Assembly (NCBI GenBank): GCA_030039655.1
Contig: JASHVC010000239.1
Coordinates: forward strand, 1 to 8,281
Length of the DNA: 8,281 nucleotides
DNA from: Xanthobacteraceae bacterium
GTDB lineage: Bacteria; Pseudomonadota; Alphaproteobacteria; Rhizobiales; Xanthobacteraceae
Direction: 5' to 3'
Part shown: positions 6,646 through 8,281 of the stretch, in pieces
Position numbering within the stretch: the stretch's first letter is position 1
Layout of the letters: each line of letters opens with the position of its first letter
Notes under the pieces: generated by a model
Databases searched by the model: none
The model's input: only the letters and a program-made list of their open reading frames with translations
What the model was told of the DNA's origin: nothing
Translations under genes and position numbers: made by a program

Positions 6646-7623
6646 ATGACTTTTGCACGGGCGCTCGCGGCGGCCATTTTGGCCGCGTGTCTATCGCTGA
6701 CCGGCGTCGCTTGGGCGCAGACCTATCCTGATCGTCCCGTCACCATGATTGTGCCGTTCCCGCCCGGCGGCGCGACCGATACCATCGCGCGCATCATCCA
6801 GGACCCGATGCAAAAAGCTTTGGGCCAGCCGATCGTGATCGACAACCTCGGCGGTGCCGGGGGCATGATCGCCGCCGCCAAGGCTGCCCGCGCCGAGCCC
6901 GACGGCTACACCATCCTGCTCCATCAGGTGGCATTGGCAGCCGGCGTGTCGATGTATCCGAATTTGACGTTCGATGCCGAGAAGGATTTTACCGCAGTCG
7001 GTCTGATCAACACGGCGGCCTCGACATTGACGGGGCGGCCAACGCTGCCGGCGAACAATTTTAAGGAACTGTTGGCCTGGATGAAAGAGCCCGGACAGAA
7101 CGTCAAGATCGGGCATTCGGGCGTCGGCTCGTACGCGCACTTGGCCAGCGTGCTGATGGTGCAGGAGCTGGGCATTAAAGCCACGCAGATTCCGTATCGG
7201 GGCGCCGGTCCGGCATTGGTCGACTTGTTGGCGGGTCAAGTGGATCTGGAATCGCAGTCGGCCATCGTCTCTGCGCCCCAAGTCAAGACCGGCAAAGTCA
7301 AGGCCTACGCCATCATCGGTCGCAAGCGCTTTGCCGGATTGCCGGACCTGCCGACCATGGGCGAACTCGGGTATAAAAAGCTTGATATCGATTTCTGGCA
7401 CATGCTGCTGGTGCCGGCGAAGACCCCGCGTCCGATCGTCGATAAGATCAACGCCTCGCTGCGCGTCGCCCTCGAAGATGCCAAGGTGAAAAACCTTTTC
7501 GCCGACGGCGGCATGGATGAATTCTCGCCCGAGGAGGAAACACCCGAGGCCGCGACCGCCATGCTCAAGCACGAAATTGCGTTCTGGGGCGATCTGATCC
7601 GCGCCAACCACATCACCCAGTAG
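6646..7623 (+). CDS. Bug/TctC-family tripartite tricarboxylate transporter solute-binding protein
   Basis: This 325-residue periplasmic receptor captures a small organic acid (carboxylate-type ligand) for delivery to a TctAB-type membrane permease. A signal peptide is clear: MTFARALAAAILAACLSLTG followed by AWA|QTYPDRP, with cleavage after residue 24. The mature protein starts with the family hallmark YPDRPVTMIVPFPPGGATDTIARI. Further hallmarks are GQPIVIDNLGGAGGMIAAAKAARAEPDGYTIL, the segment IGHSGVGSYAHLAS, IPYRGAGPALVDLLAGQVDL and a C-terminal FWHMLLVPAKTPRPIVDKIN. An LAAC sequence at residues 12-15 could act as a lipobox, but the AWA|Q site is the usual one for this family. No TctA or TctB gene lies beside it here, which is common because these receptors are often scattered and greatly expanded in soil Alpha- and Betaproteobacteria. 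The ligand cannot be named from sequence. It is convergent with an RraA-like gene, so the two are not one transcript. Confidence 0.94.
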   Translation: MTFARALAAAILAACLSLTGVAWAQTYPDRPVTMIVPFPPGGATDTIARIIQDPMQKALGQPIVIDNLGGAGGMIAAAKAARAEPDGYTILLHQVALAAGVSMYPNLTFDAEKDFTAVGLINTAASTLTGRPTLPANNFKELLAWMKEPGQNVKIGHSGVGSYAHLASVLMVQELGIKATQIPYRGAGPALVDLLAGQVDLESQSAIVSAPQVKTGKVKAYAIIGRKRFAGLPDLPTMGELGYKKLDIDFWHMLLVPAKTPRPIVDKINASLRVALEDAKVKNLFADGGMDEFSPEEETPEAATAMLKHEIAFWGDLIRANHITQ

Positions 7624-7684
7624 GGATCCTCGTTTGTTGCTGTAACGTGGGAACACGCTGAAGCGGTCATGCCGCGCGAGTGAT
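7624..7684. other. Short gap between convergent genes, no strong terminator
   Basis: These 61 bases separate two converging stop codons. Only two 4-bp hairpins are visible: CGTG-GGAA-CACG (7646-7657) and GCGG-TCATG-CCGC (7663-7675). Neither is followed by a T-run on either strand, so termination here may depend on Rho. Confidence 0.4.
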
Positions 7685-8281
7685 CTACCCCTTAGCGTAA
7701 AAATCCGGCACGGGGACGCCCTTGGTGATCGCGTCGATGCGGGCGTCTTCAGCCTTCTTTTTCTTCTCGCACAACTCCAGCACGCGCATGATGTCGGCGC
7801 GCGGGACGAAGCATACGCCGGTGTCGTCGGCGACAACGAGATCGCCGGGATTCACCCTCACGTCGCCCATCTGAATCTCGCCGTTAATCTCGACGGTCTC
7901 GAGCCGCCATTTTCCCGTCGCCGGTGTGATCTCGCTCGCCCAAACCGGATAGCCGATCGAACGGGAATGGCGTACGTCGCGCACGCCGCCCATGACGATG
8001 GCGCCGCGTTCGCCTTGCCGCTGCCCCGTGTAGGATGAGATGCCGCCCATGTTGGACATGCCGGTGACGCCGGAAATCACCAGTACGTCGCCATCCTCGG
8101 CCAGATTGTGTGCTTCGAATTCGGCCATGCGGTTGGCGTGGGTGCGAGCATCGAGCGGATCGGAGCGCTGGCGAATGTTGCGCACGGTGAGTGCCGGGCC
8201 GACGATCAGCTTGCCGGGCAGGGTGGGTTTGAGCACGCTCGCGCCGATAACGCCTTCGGGTACGCCCAGCTCATCCATCAC
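7685..8281 (-). CDS. RraA/HMG-aldolase-like (former 'dimethylmenaquinone methyltransferase' type) protein, 5' end outside window
   Basis: The C-terminal 198 residues of an RraA-family protein are present. The frame is open to the window edge, and the gene's true start lies beyond 8281 (full members are usually about 210-240 residues). Family features are the early PTLPGKLIVGPALTVRN (about 19-35), AEDGDVLVISG (61-71), GAIVMGGVRDVRHSRSIGYPVWASEITP (93-120) with the conserved Arg101-Asp102 pair, and VNPGDLVVADDTGVCFVPR (143-161). The C-terminus is a basic helix (CEKKKKAEDARID). Related proteins are either metal-dependent aldolases of 4-hydroxy-4-methyl-2-oxoglutarate or 4-carboxy-4-hydroxy-2-oxoadipate, or the RNase E inhibitor RraA. 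By eye, two usually acidic positions in the family are Gly80 and Met97 here, so neither activity should be assumed. The old name with methyltransferase is a known misannotation. It converges on the Bug/TctC gene. Internal ATG codons near 8278 are not the real start because homology to the family should continue upstream. Confidence 0.85.
   Translation of the reverse strand: MMDELGVPEGVIGASVLKPTLPGKLIVGPALTVRNIRQRSDPLDARTHANRMAEFEAHNLAEDGDVLVISGVTGMSNMGGISSYTGQRQGERGAIVMGGVRDVRHSRSIGYPVWASEITPATGKWRLETVEINGEIQMGDVRVNPGDLVVADDTGVCFVPRADIMRVLELCEKKKKAEDARIDAITKGVPVPDFYAKG

Noticed and set aside
6679..6693. LAAC lipobox in the solute-binding protein signal peptide
   Set aside because: A canonical AWA|QTYPDRP signal peptidase I site typical of the family follows nine residues later, so lipoprotein status is not supported.
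6691..7836. 381-codon minus-strand open frame opposite the Bug/TctC gene
   Set aside because: It is antisense to a clear coding gene and also runs into the RraA-like gene in another frame; composition is typical of a shadow frame.

Overview
The window looks like chromosomal DNA of a GC-rich alphaproteobacterium, most likely Hyphomicrobiales in the Bradyrhizobium/Xanthobacteraceae range. The evidence is the gene set and order (hflK-hflC-DUF2065-degP, with miaA nearby), a Bug/TctC-type solute-binding protein, and a dispersed palindromic repeat of the 'IPANAGIQ' type. This placement rests on recalled synteny and protein style, not on a search.

Left part (1-4128, + strand) is an envelope protein quality-control block. 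hflK and hflC overlap by ATGA and encode the two SPFH/band-7 subunits that form a cage around the FtsH protease. A 61-residue DUF2065 membrane protein follows in the same reading frame as hflC, 48 bases after its stop. After a 155-base gap comes a periplasmic DegP/Do-family serine protease with two PDZ domains. Together these genes cover membrane and periplasmic protein turnover. A possible heat-shock-like promoter lies ahead of hflK.

Middle part (4129-6543): the gap between the converging degP and DUF1015 genes holds an 85-base imperfect inverted repeat whose two arms are each hairpins. The DUF1015 protein (- strand) carries a ParB-like DGHHR motif. It diverges from miaA (+ strand), the tRNA A37 dimethylallyltransferase. 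Both genes probably start at GTG codons about 115 bases apart.

Right part (6544-8281) changes character. It has an orphan tripartite-tricarboxylate-transporter solute-binding protein (+) and, converging on it, an RraA/HMG-aldolase-like gene that runs off the window at its 5' end. This is typical accessory catabolic or transport content of soil Alphaproteobacteria.

I see no RNA genes, CRISPR array, transposase or phage genes. I found no clearly new multi-gene system. The points most worth a second look are the DUF1015 gene beside miaA, the altered acidic positions in the RraA-like protein, the in-frame hflC/DUF2065 arrangement and the composite palindromic repeat.
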